64,000 nt of DNA from Rhodospirillales bacterium (lineage in GTDB: Bacteria > Pseudomonadota > Alphaproteobacteria > Rhodospirillales > Casp-alpha2). Every line of letters starts with the position of its first letter. Positions within the stretch are counted from its first letter, which is position 1. The notes under the pieces were generated by a model. The model saw only the letters and a list, made by a program, of their open reading frames with translations, had not been told where the DNA came from and did no database searches. The DNA is taken from positions 186,001-250,000 of the forward strand of contig JAEPQO010000005.1 in NCBI GenBank assembly GCA_017640505.1. Direction: 5' to 3'. Positions 8,104 through 19,300 of the stretch are shown here, piece by piece. The translations under genes were made by a program, and so were the position numbers.

Positions 8104-9759
8104 ATGGCTGATAAAAAGAAAGATGTCCTGCTACAGATCAAGGATCTGAAAATCGAAGGATACTCCGACGAAAAATGGGTCGAAATCGTCCACGGTGTCG
8201 ACCTGACGCTTCATCGGGGTGAAGTCATGGGCCTGATCGGCGAGTCGGGTGCCGGCAAATCCACCATCGGCCTGGCGGCCATGGGGTTTGCCCGCGACGG
8301 CTGCCGTATCTCCAACGGTTCGGTTGAATTCGATGGCATGGAGCTGACGACCACGTCCGAGGCGGACCGCCGTGCACTGCGAGGCTCGCGCATCGCGTAC
8401 GTAGCGCAATCGGCCGCGGCTTCGTTCAACCCGGCCCACCGGCTGATCGACCAGCATACGGAAGCGCCGGTCTATCACCGCATGATGAAGCGGATGGAAA
8501 GCCAGGAAGATGCAATCCAGCTCTATGAACGGCTGCGCCTTCCCAACCCTGACGAAATCGGATTTCGCTATCCGCACCAGGTGTCGGGTGGGCAGCTTCA
8601 GCGTGCGATGACCGCGATGGCCATGTCATGCCGGCCGGACCTGATCATCTTTGATGAGCCGACGACAGCCCTCGACGTGACAACGCAGATCGAGGTTCTG
8701 TTGGCGATCCGCGACATCGTCGAGCAGTTCGATACGGCGGCAATCTACATCACCCACGACCTTGCGGTCGTGGCGCAGATGGCGGACACCATCAAGGTGC
8801 TGCTCAAGGGCAACGAGGTCGAAGAAGCCGACACCCGCACCATGCTTGAAAACCCGAAGGACGACTATACCAAGTCGCTCTGGGCGGTGCGGAGTTTCCA
8901 GCGCGATGAAAAACCCCGCCCGGGCGGGGATTCGGTTCCGGTGGTATCGGTGAAAAACGTCGATGCCGCCTACGGCCCCGTGAAGGTACTCGAGGACGTC
9001 TCGTTCGATGTCTATGCGGGCATGACGGTTGCCGTGGTCGGCGAGTCCGGTTCGGGCAAGTCGACCACCGCCAGGTGTATCACCGGCCTGCTGCCGCCGA
9101 CCAGTGGCCACATCGAGTTCAAGGGCGAGGTCCTGCCGCCGAGTTACAAGCAGCGTAGCAAGGACCAGTTACGTCAGGCGCAGATGATCTATCAGATGGC
9201 GGATACGGCGTTGAACCCGAAGGTCCGGATTTGCGATATCCTTGCGCGCCCCGCCGAGTTCTACGGCGGCCTGAAGGGCGGCGAACTAAAGGCCCGTGTC
9301 GATGAACTGCTGGATCTGATCGAGCTCGATCCGGCGAAATTCTACTACCGCTATCCGCCGGAATTATCCGGTGGACAGAAGCAGCGTATCGGTATCGCCC
9401 GTGCGCTGGCGGCCGAGCCGACGTTTATCATCTGCGACGAGGTGACGAGCGCGCTCGATCAGCTCGTGGCCGAGGGCATTCTGAAGCTTCTCGACCGGCT
9501 GCAGAAAGAACTCAACCTGGCCTATATGTTCATCACCCACGATCTGGCGACGGTTCGCTCGATCGCCGATGAAGTCGTGGTGATGAAGGAAGGCAAGGTC
9601 GTTGAGCAGGGCCCGAAGACCGAGATGTTCACCCCACCCCACCACCCCTATACCGACCTGCTTTTGTCATCGGTGCCGGAGATGGATCCGGACTGGTTGA
9701 CCCAACTGGTCAAGGAGCGTGGCGTCGAGCAACTTGGGGAAAACGCCGACCGGGACTAG
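8104..9759 (+). CDS. ABC transporter ATP-binding protein, fused DppD-DppF type
   Basis: Both nucleotide-binding domains of the importer in one 551-residue chain. Domain one has Walker A GESGAGKS (about residue 43), signature VSGGQLQRAM and Walker B LIIFDEPTTALD. Domain two has Walker A GESGSGKS (about residue 315), signature LSGGQKQRIG and Walker B FIICDEVTSALDQ. In the second Walker B the usual DEP is DEV, a common variant in this fused subfamily. AAGGAG overlaps the end of the upstream permease gene. It would power import of the ligand taken up by the Tat-exported binding protein. Confidence 0.93.
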   Translation: MADKKKDVLLQIKDLKIEGYSDEKWVEIVHGVDLTLHRGEVMGLIGESGAGKSTIGLAAMGFARDGCRISNGSVEFDGMELTTTSEADRRALRGSRIAYVAQSAAASFNPAHRLIDQHTEAPVYHRMMKRMESQEDAIQLYERLRLPNPDEIGFRYPHQVSGGQLQRAMTAMAMSCRPDLIIFDEPTTALDVTTQIEVLLAIRDIVEQFDTAAIYITHDLAVVAQMADTIKVLLKGNEVEEADTRTMLENPKDDYTKSLWAVRSFQRDEKPRPGGDSVPVVSVKNVDAAYGPVKVLEDVSFDVYAGMTVAVVGESGSGKSTTARCITGLLPPTSGHIEFKGEVLPPSYKQRSKDQLRQAQMIYQMADTALNPKVRICDILARPAEFYGGLKGGELKARVDELLDLIELDPAKFYYRYPPELSGGQKQRIGIARALAAEPTFIICDEVTSALDQLVAEGILKLLDRLQKELNLAYMFITHDLATVRSIADEVVVMKEGKVVEQGPKTEMFTPPHHPYTDLLLSSVPEMDPDWLTQLVKERGVEQLGENADRD

Positions 9760-9794
9760 GTACATCCGCCCGGGGCAACTAGACTGACCGGGTT

Positions 9795-10718
9795 ATGACT
9801 GTGTCTTCCGACAAGCCGCTGCTTGGTGTCCTGCTGATGACCGGGTTTTGCGTAATGGCCCCCATGGGGGACGCCATCGCGAAGTATCTCGGCGCCGGGG
9901 TGCCTCTTGCACAGCTACTGCTCGCACGCTTCGCGATTCAAGCGTTGCTTCTCGTTCCCGTCGTCTATGCGAACGGCGGCACGCTTGCGATGTCCCGCCG
10001 CATCGCCCTGTTGACGGCAGTCCGAACCCTGCTGCACATCGTCGGCATCGGCGCGATGTTCATCGCACTTCGCTACCTGCCGCTCGCAGATGCACTGGCC
10101 ATTGCCTTCGTCATGCCGTTCCTGATGCTTCTGCTCGGCAAGGTATTCGCCGGCGAGATTATCGGCTGGCGGCGTCTCGCCGCCTGTGTCACCGGCTTCA
10201 TGGGTACGCTGCTGGTGATCCAGCCGAGCTTCGCCGACGTCGGCGCCCCCGCCCTGCTGCCTCTCCTGGTTGCGGTTGCATTCGCGCTGTTCATGTTCGT
10301 TACCCGCATGATCGCCCGTGAAACGGACCCAATCGGCCTTCAAGCCACCAGCGGTATCATGGCAAGCCTTCTCCTCGCTGGCGGCATCCTGATCGCTGGA
10401 CCGTTAGGCCAGCCGGAGTTTCAGTTCGCCATGGTCTCCCACGGTACGGCCTGGCTACTGCTTGCCATCGGCATCATCGGCACACTTGCGCACCTATTGA
10501 TGACATGGTCGCTGCGGTTTGCGCCGTCGGCGACGCTCGCCCCCGTTCAGTATCTGGAGATTCCGTTCGCGACGGTGATCGGTCTGATCGTGTTTGGCGA
10601 CCTGCCGGACGGGCTGGCAGCCGTCGGCATGATGATCATCGTCGCGGCGGGCCTGTATGTCGTGCACAGGGAAGCCACGATCGCACGGCAGATCGCCACG
10701 GATACGACAACGATTTGA
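9795..10718 (+). CDS. EamA/DMT superfamily transporter
   Basis: Ten-helix inner-membrane transporter of 307 residues made of two EamA halves. The first half carries the conserved PMGDAIAKYLGAGVPLAQLLLARF region, and the second half the LAPVQYLEIPFATVIGLIVFGDLPDG region typical of RhaT/YdcZ-like metabolite exporters. It starts 35 bases after the ATPase and may be read from the same transcript, but no functional link is evident. Substrate is unknown. Confidence 0.88.
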   Translation: MTVSSDKPLLGVLLMTGFCVMAPMGDAIAKYLGAGVPLAQLLLARFAIQALLLVPVVYANGGTLAMSRRIALLTAVRTLLHIVGIGAMFIALRYLPLADALAIAFVMPFLMLLLGKVFAGEIIGWRRLAACVTGFMGTLLVIQPSFADVGAPALLPLLVAVAFALFMFVTRMIARETDPIGLQATSGIMASLLLAGGILIAGPLGQPEFQFAMVSHGTAWLLLAIGIIGTLAHLLMTWSLRFAPSATLAPVQYLEIPFATVIGLIVFGDLPDGLAAVGMMIIVAAGLYVVHREATIARQIATDTTTI

Positions 10719-10734
10719 TACGGGATGCAGCCGA

Positions 10735-10854
10735 TCAGAGAATGGCGGAAGCAGACAGCACCATGCCGCCGATGATAAGCGCATAAACGCCGGCAACCGC
10801 ATGCCAGGTGGAGGCACGATTCCGGTATTCGCGGATCAGGGTATCTTTGTTCAT
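10735..10854 (-). CDS. Small single-helix membrane protein (39 aa)
   Basis: A 39-residue reading frame starting MNKDTLIREYRNRASTWHAV, then one hydrophobic helix (AGVYALIIGGMVLSASAIL) at the very C-terminus. The ATG at 10854 is preceded by AAAGGAGA at ideal distance, one of the best ribosome sites in the window, which is why I accept so short a gene. A -35/-10 pair lies upstream. The positively charged N-terminus suggests it stays in the cytoplasm. Function unknown; it points toward the end of the EamA gene. Confidence 0.55.
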   Translation of the reverse strand: MNKDTLIREYRNRASTWHAVAGVYALIIGGMVLSASAIL

Positions 10855-10912
10855 GTCCCGTCTCCTTTCAGCGCGGCCTTTTGCGGCGCTTCCAGCGGTT
10901 ATCAATATCGCC

Positions 10913-10941
10913 CCATTAAATCCATTTGATTTCGCCGTCAA
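10913..10941 (-). promoter_or_regulatory. Candidate sigma-70 promoter for the 39-aa membrane protein
   Basis: On the minus strand TTGACG (10941-10936) is followed after 17 bases by TAATGG (10918-10913), about 60 bases before the start codon at 10854. The surrounding 10,855-11,047 stretch is notably AT-rich and otherwise empty. Confidence 0.35.
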
Positions 10942-11047
10942 TAGATGCGGCCCAAATTTCATATGATTTTTTTGCATAGCAGCCGGAGGCGACATGCATG
11001 CAGAACAACCCTGTAAACAATAAATGAAAACAAAAGGTTAGGAAGCC

Positions 11048-13333
11048 CTATAGCTGCGGCTTCTCGTTCTTTTCGAAGTCGTAGTAGATGTAGAGATAGC
11101 TCAGCGACCGCTTGATGGCGTCGAGCACCGTCCCCTCGCCTGCCCAGGTCTCAAGCTGCATATCACCGGTCCGGAAGTGATTGAAGTAGTCGTACTTGCT
11201 GAGATGGCGCACCAGCGCCTTCAGGTGCGGCGCGGGTTTCATCCAGCTGGCGTTCTTTTCCAGCTTGCCGATGTTGGTGTCTTCGGCCTTTTCGGGTGCC
11301 GCGGTGGCGTCGGCCTCTGCATCGTAATCCAGTGACGCGCGGCGCGGCGTCAGCAGGATTAACACCGTCTTTTTGGACTCCGTCTGCACCTGATTACGGA
11401 ACAGGTACTGTATCCCCGGGATGTCACCCAATCCCGGCGTCTTGTCGTCGAGGTTTTCTTTCTCCTGGTCTGAAAGACCGGACAACACCATCGTTTCACC
11501 GTAACGGAGCGTCAGGTTCGCCGTGATCGTCGTCTTCGACGTCGTCGCGAACGACGTCCCGGTAATCGTATCCGACACCTGGGACAGACTGCTTTCCAGG
11601 AACGTGCGTTGCGCAAAAACGTTCAGATCCACCGTCTCTTCATCCAGGAACTGCGGCGTCACTTCCAGGTTCACACCGGTGTTGATCGGCTGGATCGCGC
11701 CACTCCCCGCTACACCGCCTTCGATCACGATGTGCAGCGTCCCGCCCGAGAAGAAAGACGATTTCTTCTGGTCCTCGACGAGGATCGTCGGACGCGCGAT
11801 GACCTCGTTGCGGTCATAGTTGTCGTTGAAGATATTCAGCGAGTATGTGAGCCCCGCGCCAGCGGTGCCGAACTTCAGCGTCACCACGTCGTTGGTCGTC
11901 GATGCGGAGCGAATGCGGCCCAGGCCCAGCGGCGTCTTGAACTGAAGGAACTGATCCCCGGTAAAGAAGATGTTGAGGCCATTCAGAAGGTTGACCCCCT
12001 TGGACGATCGATAAATCTCCTCGGTCCGGATAATGGCGACGTCGACAAGCGCCATCTTCGGCAGCTTAATCTTGGGTTTCGCAGGGGCTGCCGGCGGCGT
12101 TTGCTGTGCCGGTGCGATCGGCGCCTTGGTCACGGATTGCGTCGTCGCGGCACGCGGCGCATCCGAGCTGTCGGTGGCCGCTGACGAGGACGTCGTCGAC
12201 GTCGTGTCGTCGGAGGTCGTGGTCGTATCCGTCGCACTGCCCGAAGTCGTCGTGGTCGTCGTCGATCCCGAGGCCGACGAACCGGCCGCGGTCGACGATG
12301 CCGTGCCATCATCGGTCGTCAGCGAAGACGGAGGCGGCAGGTCGCTGGACGAGGTATCGCCCGACGTCGTGTCCGTTGTACCGGAAGAGCCCGATGTCAC
12401 CGGGTCCTCGTTGCTGCCGCTTTCCGAGTCGAACATCCCGCCTTGCGGAATACCGAACGCATCGAGGTTCTGCGCCAGCAAATCGACAACTTCGGGATCG
12501 TTCATCAGCCGGTTATTGGCGTAGTACCGCGCCCAATCATCGATCCGGCCGGCAACGTATTTCTTGCGCGTATTGCTGACGCCATCGAGCGCGTTTTTGC
12601 TTTTCTCGGCATCATCGAAGTCACCGACCGCGGCAAAGATGATGCCGCTCGTCCGCAGCACTTCAGGGTCCCGCGGGGCAAGTTCGGTTGCCTTGCGCAC
12701 GACCGCATAAGCCACATCGAGTTCACCCAGATAATACGACGCGGCCGCAAGCCCGGTCAGATAGCCCGGCTGTTCCGGGTCCAGCAGAACCGCCCGCGCG
12801 AACTGTTCCCGCGCCTCGTAAAACCGCTGCTGGCGGAACTTCATCAACCCCATGAAATAAGGAACCTGGCTCGAACCCGGGTCCATCTTTGCCGCCAGCT
12901 CGTAACCGACCTGCGCCAGGGCGAACTGCTCCGGGTCACCGGCTTCGCCGCGTAGCTGGTGCGCAAGCGCGTTCAACATATGCAGGTAGGAATTGCGCGG
13001 ATCGAACTTCAGCGCACGCTGGAAGCCATGGTTGGCGCGTTCGTAATCGCCGTCGACAAGACCGCGCATCCCTTCGATTACGAATGGGCCGCTGATCTTG
13101 GTGGATTTGGCACTATTGATATGGCTCTCTAGGCTGCTGATATCGTCCCGCGCCTGCTGGACGGTATATTGCGGATCGGCCTGCGCGAGCTTGATTTCCG
13201 AGCCGTCGACACCGGCATCATTTACGCATGCACTAAGTATACTGGTGCAAAGCCCTGCGACCCCGAGCGCGCGAATAACACCCCGCATGGCTGGCGCGTG
13301 TGCTGTATCTCCCTTGGTCATCCTCGGAAGCAT
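11048..13333 (-). CDS. Secretin-domain lipoprotein with N-terminal TPR repeats
   Basis: Predicted outer-membrane pore protein of 761 residues. Lipobox LSAC near residue 36 (GLCTSILSAC) marks a lipoprotein. Residues about 60-270 form TPR-like helical repeats (for example YERANHGFQRALKFDPRNSY). Residues about 305-400 are a Ser/Thr/Asp/Gly-rich low-complexity linker. From about 410 comes the secretin domain, with VNLEVTPQFLDEETV and the C-terminal signature GETMVLSGL then PGLGDIPGIQYLFRN. A further ~120-residue C-terminal tail follows. It starts 42 bases after the giant repeat-protein gene, so the two are very likely one transcript. No other type II/III secretion or type IV pilus gene is in the window, so the pore may serve the giant protein. 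Confidence 0.85.
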   Translation of the reverse strand: MLPRMTKGDTAHAPAMRGVIRALGVAGLCTSILSACVNDAGVDGSEIKLAQADPQYTVQQARDDISSLESHINSAKSTKISGPFVIEGMRGLVDGDYERANHGFQRALKFDPRNSYLHMLNALAHQLRGEAGDPEQFALAQVGYELAAKMDPGSSQVPYFMGLMKFRQQRFYEAREQFARAVLLDPEQPGYLTGLAAASYYLGELDVAYAVVRKATELAPRDPEVLRTSGIIFAAVGDFDDAEKSKNALDGVSNTRKKYVAGRIDDWARYYANNRLMNDPEVVDLLAQNLDAFGIPQGGMFDSESGSNEDPVTSGSSGTTDTTSGDTSSSDLPPPSSLTTDDGTASSTAAGSSASGSTTTTTTSGSATDTTTTSDDTTSTTSSSAATDSSDAPRAATTQSVTKAPIAPAQQTPPAAPAKPKIKLPKMALVDVAIIRTEEIYRSSKGVNLLNGLNIFFTGDQFLQFKTPLGLGRIRSASTTNDVVTLKFGTAGAGLTYSLNIFNDNYDRNEVIARPTILVEDQKKSSFFSGGTLHIVIEGGVAGSGAIQPINTGVNLEVTPQFLDEETVDLNVFAQRTFLESSLSQVSDTITGTSFATTSKTTITANLTLRYGETMVLSGLSDQEKENLDDKTPGLGDIPGIQYLFRNQVQTESKKTVLILLTPRRASLDYDAEADATAAPEKAEDTNIGKLEKNASWMKPAPHLKALVRHLSKYDYFNHFRTGDMQLETWAGEGTVLDAIKRSLSYLYIYYDFEKNEKPQL

Positions 13334-13375
13334 ATATCCTCGCCCCTGCTAATACCGATCGTTTCCGACCGCTTT

Positions 13376-16300
13376 TTAATTGCTCGTATCTTGGTTTTTC
13401 ACCGTATCAAACACAAGCACTTGCATATCCGTTCTTACATTGTTCCCCGCATCCGTCAGGCAACTGATGCCGTCGGACTGATAGCCATAGTGCCACAGGT
13501 TGGTCAGCTTGACACGGCACAGGTACATCGCCGAATGCGACGCATCGCCACCAACAAGGAATGCCGAGTAACTCGGGGCCGGCGGCGTCTCGTTCTGACC
13601 TTGCTGATCGGTCGGAATTCCGCTTGAGCTGCTCTTCCAGGAAGCTGTCGCCCCGCTGACGTCGATATCAAGCCCGGTCAGTACTTCGACGATGGTGTCA
13701 TTGCCGTTCGGCAGCGACGGATCGTAGTTCTGGATTTGGCCGTTCGCATAATACCCGCACTGGTTACCGCGCCATGTCCCGGCATAAACCGCATGGTTCG
13801 ACGCGTTTTGATCACCAATGACAACCCGGCAAACGCCGTTCTTGTTGTTGTTCTGAAGGCTGTCGGCCGAGACCCAGTAAATCGACGACAGATCATCGGC
13901 GCCGCCCGTCGTTGCGTTCTGCTGTGTCCATTCGGTCCATTGGTAGGTTCCCTTCCAATGGTCGAATGCCCACCGGCCCCGGGACGCCGGGTTACAGGAC
14001 TTCACGAAGACGTTGACCTGTTTGTCGCCAGGATTGCGTTCATCGGCGACCATGCATGTGCCCGTCGCCTTCTTGTCCTTGTCTACGGCTTCTAGCTGGA
14101 ACCACTTTTGTTTCGGGATAACCCGCATTTTCCAGTTCTGACCGTATCGGCCATCACAAGGCCGCTGTACCAGTTGACCGTGCTGCGCGCCGGCAATCGC
14201 CCCTTCGGCCTGGTCGTACGGATACAGACAATGCCCCGTGAAATCGTTGACGATCTTAACCGCCTTGTCGTACTCGACGACGTAGTCCCAACGGTCGTAT
14301 TCGTCGTCGCTACATTCCTTAAGAAAGACAATGCTCCCCTTATCGGAAGCGTCCGCCTGCGGGTCATCGGGCACATCCAGACAGTAACCGTTGTCGGATT
14401 TGATCACTCCGTTGTGGTCGTACCAGACCGGCATATCCGAGTTTGGCGTCGTCAGTTCGAACGTGCCATGCGCGACGCCGGTGCACGGATAGAAGACGCC
14501 GTTCACTTCCTTGGTCGATTGCTTGGTGTTCGCCTTGACCGTCCCGGGACGCAGGCAGTAGGCGGAATCCCGCTCCTGCAGTTTGAAGCCGTGGACCCCA
14601 TCCTGGTCGTGGGTATCCTTGACCACTTTCCACAACTGGCCACGACCGTCGTTACGGCATGCAGCCAGGCTCAGATGTGCATCCGTACTGGACGGATGCC
14701 CTTGCGCGACCTTCACCAGCAGTGCCGAATGGGCCTCGATCGACGCCGTATCCGTACCGGTAAGGTGGAACGGTGTCGTGAGGCAAAGACCGTTGTGCTG
14801 AAGCTGCGCATACACGCGGCTTGGCCATTTGGTGGCAAAGTCCTCGTTGAAGGGAATGATCTTGCCGGCACGGTCGATCAAAACGCGCTTGGTTGTCCAC
14901 AACAGACCACCCGGGTTCTCGCTGCACGGATGGAATGTCGTCTTGTTGGCGCTGTTCTGGCCGAGGCACAACTTCGAATGCCGGGCAACCAGCAGTTTTT
15001 CAGTGAACAGTTCGCCCGGCGGCACGTGAATGTCGGTATAGGCGACGAACTCATCGTTCATGTTCGCCACGCGCTGCTGCAATTCAGCCTGCTGGTATTG
15101 GACGACGTTGTCGCCGAACGTCTTGTCCCGGTTCATCATATGCAGGAGCAACTGCCTTCTTTTCTCCTGATAGGATTTCAGCCGGTCGGCGACGTGCGCC
15201 TGCTTGTCGCGCTTGAGCGACACCTTATTTCTCGGCTTGAATTCGCCGGCAGCCGGTTTGTTGTCGTTGGCGGCGGCGTTCGCCGGCGCCGGTGGTGCGC
15301 CGGCCGGCGCGGGCGCCTGGGCCAGCATCACGTACCCTGCAGTGCTGTCGTCCATGACGTCCTGGTATCGGTTGCTTGCGACCATCCAGCCGAGCGGCCG
15401 CCCCGCGGTATCGAGGTGCGGCATCGTGGGATGCTGAAGGCGCAGGGGCGCATGACCGTTAAAGGCGTAGTCCCACTTCCGGTTTTCTTCGTTCAGCCAT
15501 GCACTCTGCAATGCGTCTTTCAGCTCGGGCGGCAAATCGAGACCCGGCAAGTTCTTGAGTTCGGCATAGACCTTCTGCTCTGCCTTGGTCGCCTCGTTGT
15601 TGATCGCCGTCAGCACCGGCCCAAGCAGCTTCTTGAGCGATTTAGGCACGTATTTCTGGAACAATTCGGAAACCATATGCAGCGGGACGAACGCCAGCTG
15701 CTCAACGTCATAAACCGGATCCGTCAGCTTGAAGGCGAACATCTGGGTCCCAAGGTCGTCGCCGAAGATTTCAAGGTCCATCGTCAGGATCGCGGGTTCG
15801 CCCTTGATCATGCCGTCCATGTCCGCTTCGAAGAAAATCTCCTTGATCACCAGCGCGTTGGTTTTGCCGACATCCCTGAGCAACGTGCTCAGACCGCTCG
15901 AAATCCACCTGTCGGCATCTTCGACACCGTTGATGGCGGCCTTCGCAAGCTCAAGCGCCGCCATTGCCGCCGCCTGTTTGGTTTCCAGCCAGTCGAGTTG
16001 CGGATCCATCAGTTCGGACGGCAGGTGATCCACGGTCGACTGCGCGGCATGAAGAACGCCTTCCGCCACCTTGTAGGCGGCATACTCGATCCCGTAACGG
16101 CCCCAGTAATACGCCTCTTTGGCGCACTCCCACGCGCGGTACCACTTGCAGCGATGCTTGTGGTGCTCGTATTCGTCGTGCATGTGGTTGGCGTCGTTAC
16201 GCACCGAATTGACGCGGGCTTCGGCGCGCTGCAAAGCCGCATCGGCGTTGGCACGCTCGCGCTGAATGACCGCTTTGCGGGCAGAAATCTTGTTGTTCCA

Positions 16301-19300
16301 GCCCCGCACCGTGTTCTCGGCGTTGTTGATCGCGGATTTCGCCTTTTCAAAATCGGCATTCAGCTTGTTGAAAAATTCGCGCACCTTCGCCGGCGCCTGA
16401 TCACGCAGCCATTTGAAGAAGTCTTCCTTGACCTCGCCTTCGATGAAAATATCCGGCTCCGCCGAGTGGGCGGCATCGACGCCCATGCCGAGCGTGATCT
16501 TCGAATCCCAGATGCCACCGCCGATCTTGTCCTCGAAGGTCATGTTCATCATGCCTTCGTCGAAGCTCGCCAGTACGGTCTGCTTGGCGCCGAGGAACTC
16601 GATCTCTGAATCGATTTCCATCTTCGGCAGCGATTTGAAGCCCAGATCGAGCTTCATGGTGTTCTTGTCGAGTTTGACGACCTTGAAATCGATGGGGTCG
16701 ATTTCCGCATCCATGTTGATGCCGGTGGTGCCTGCATTGAGGCTGACCTTGCCGAGTTCCCGGTTAAGAAAGAACAGCTCGCCCGCCAGCATGAATCCAG
16801 ACCCGATCAGGCCCAGCTGCGGGTCGCTGACACCCGGCGTCGCGAAAGCGAACGTCACCTCGCGGTATTCCGGCAACGGCAGATCGCCTGAAATATTGAT
16901 TGTTGACTTGCCGCCGGCCAGCCGCTCGGCAACATCGATGATCGCCGGAATCCCGAGTTCCGAGATGCTGCCTTTCATCGCGACACCGTCTGGCAGGCCC
17001 GCCGCTTCGAGCTCGAAGTCCATTTCAGCGGCGATATCGATTTTCTCGGCACCGTCGGCCAAGATCGTCTTGCCCCTGAAGCCGAAGACCGCCTCGCCCT
17101 CCATATCGATGCCGAACTTGATGGCAACTTCGTCCAGCTCGATCCCGTGGATACCGAACGGATTCTTCCACTGCCCGGCAAGGTCCATGAAGATGTCGAC
17201 CGAGAACCCCTTGTCGTCGAGCTGCAGTTCCAGCTTGGTCGTCAGATCGAGTTTCTCTTTCTTCGGCACGTGCAGAACCACGTCTGCCGCCAGTCCGACA
17301 TCCAGTTCATCCGCCTGGTACTGAACGAAGAACCCGACCTGCCCCGGGAACTTCGCCATCTTGGGGCTGTGGCTTGCCCCCTTTGAACCGCCGGGGCCCT
17401 GTTCGATGTCGACCAAGATGTCGACGCCGGGCGTCCCCTCGCCGAAAATATCGACGACCGCGCCCTCGATCAGGATGTCGTCATGAATACCAATGCCCTG
17501 AAGACCCTTGGCGGCGAACCCGCTCGATTTACCCGGTGAGAAATTGGCGGCGACGGTGATGCCGTTCTTGACGTTCACCTGTGCCGTCGCCGAGCCGTAA
17601 ATCGCCTTGAAGATATCTTGCGACACCTCCGGCAGATCGGACACCTTGCCGATGATGTCGGACTCCGAGAAGATCAGCGCCGCATCGTTCAGATGGAAAT
17701 CCTTGAGCGGTGTTTTCTTCAGTACCGGCATGATGCGGTCGAACTTGAAGCCGCTGCCGCCGCCGTTATCGGAAACCGCGAAGGTCCACTTTTCGCTTTG
17801 TTCGAATACCGCGACGTCCACCTGCTGGCCGTGCAGTTCGGACCCACCCGCGACACCTGATGTCGAAATTTCAAGGAACGTGAAATCGAACTGGTCGGCG
17901 TGCTTGACCTTGTTGAGGATCGGCAGATCGGCGAATGCCACCTTCTCCTTGATCTTGAGCAGTCCCGCCGTCAGCTTGCCGCCCTCTTCCTTCAACTCGA
18001 TTTCGATTTCCGGCGTGGTCTTGCCGAACGGCTTGGCGGGAATGGAGGTGAACTGCAGTTCGCCGGTTTTTGTTTTCTTGTCGTAGTCGAGCGCGAGGGC
18101 GAGCTGTTTCAGATCGAGCCACTTGATGCCGAACGGCTTCTTCAGTTCCTGTTCGCTGCTGGCAGCCATGGAGATTTCGCCCTTGGCGAACCCGACATCG
18201 GTCTTGAAGGCGATCTTGGATCCAAGAAGGTCGGCGTCCATATCGGACTGCAGACCGACCCAAAGGCCCGCCGTGCCAAGCGGCGATTTGTCGGCGATCT
18301 TGAATTCGGTGTTCTTGAGCGAGAAGGCACCCGGCAAGCCGGCAAGCTTGAGGTTCGGCATCGGCACATCCAGGTCCATGCCTTCGAACCGTTTCGCCTT
18401 GGGGGCCTTCGCATTGAACAGCTGCGGGCTCATCGCGCCGACGATGGGGATCGGGTTCTTGGCATCCCGCCCGATGAAGTTCATCAGGTCCTGCATTCCG
18501 GTCGATCCGGTAATCCCCAGTGCCGCGAACATGTTGATGTCCTTGGCCAGCGTGAAGCCCTTGTCCTTACCGGCGTCCGTCAGGATCTTCGACAGGTTAG
18601 CCTGGATATGCGTTGGAATGGAGGCATCGTCCGGCTTCAGCCCGGCATTTTTCTCTGGCACCACGACCATCGACAGTTCGTCGACTTCGACACCGTCAAG
18701 CGGCGACCCGGCAGCTTCCGGCAACAGGTCCGAGAACGCCAGCTTGTCGAGCGTCATCGCAATGACGGCCTTGTCGGCGCCGGCAGGATGGAACGCGGCA
18801 ATCTCGCCCGCCGTCTTGTTCTTGCCGAAGATAAAGTCGGCACTCAGGCTTTCACCGGTCACGACCACCGAAGTCAGTGCCACCGTATCGAAGCCCGGCA
18901 CGTCACGACCCGCGACGTCCTTGGCCGATATCCCATTGGCACCACCGGAAAGCGCGGCAACGTATTCGACCTTGCCGTCGACCTTCTTGATCTCGGTATC
19001 GAACGTAACCTGCGCGCTGTTCAGATCGGCGGTGCCGTCCAGTTTGAAGTCCCACGCGCCAGCATCATACAAGCTGGCAAGATCGAGCGTCTTGACCGTC
19101 AGCCCCTTGAATTCGAACAGACCCTTCGGATCCTTCGCCGAGCCCAGCAGATCGACGACGCGTTTACCCTGCGCATCCTTGCCGGTCATCAGCAACGCAT
19201 CGAACTCGTGCGTCCCCTTGCCCGCCTGCATCGTCAGTTCGGCCCCGATGACGACGAACGGCGCCTGGAGATCGCCTTTTGCTACCCCACTCGCTGCCGC

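Noticed and set aside
11048-13333. Part of a standard type II secretion or type IV pilus locus
   Set aside because: No ATPase, inner-membrane platform, prepilin peptidase or pseudopilin gene lies nearby in the window.
14108-16609. 833-codon open frame on the plus strand opposite the giant gene
   Set aside because: Antisense shadow. The minus-strand frame has signal peptide, repeats and domain structure; the plus frame is Arg/Val/Gly-rich without domains.
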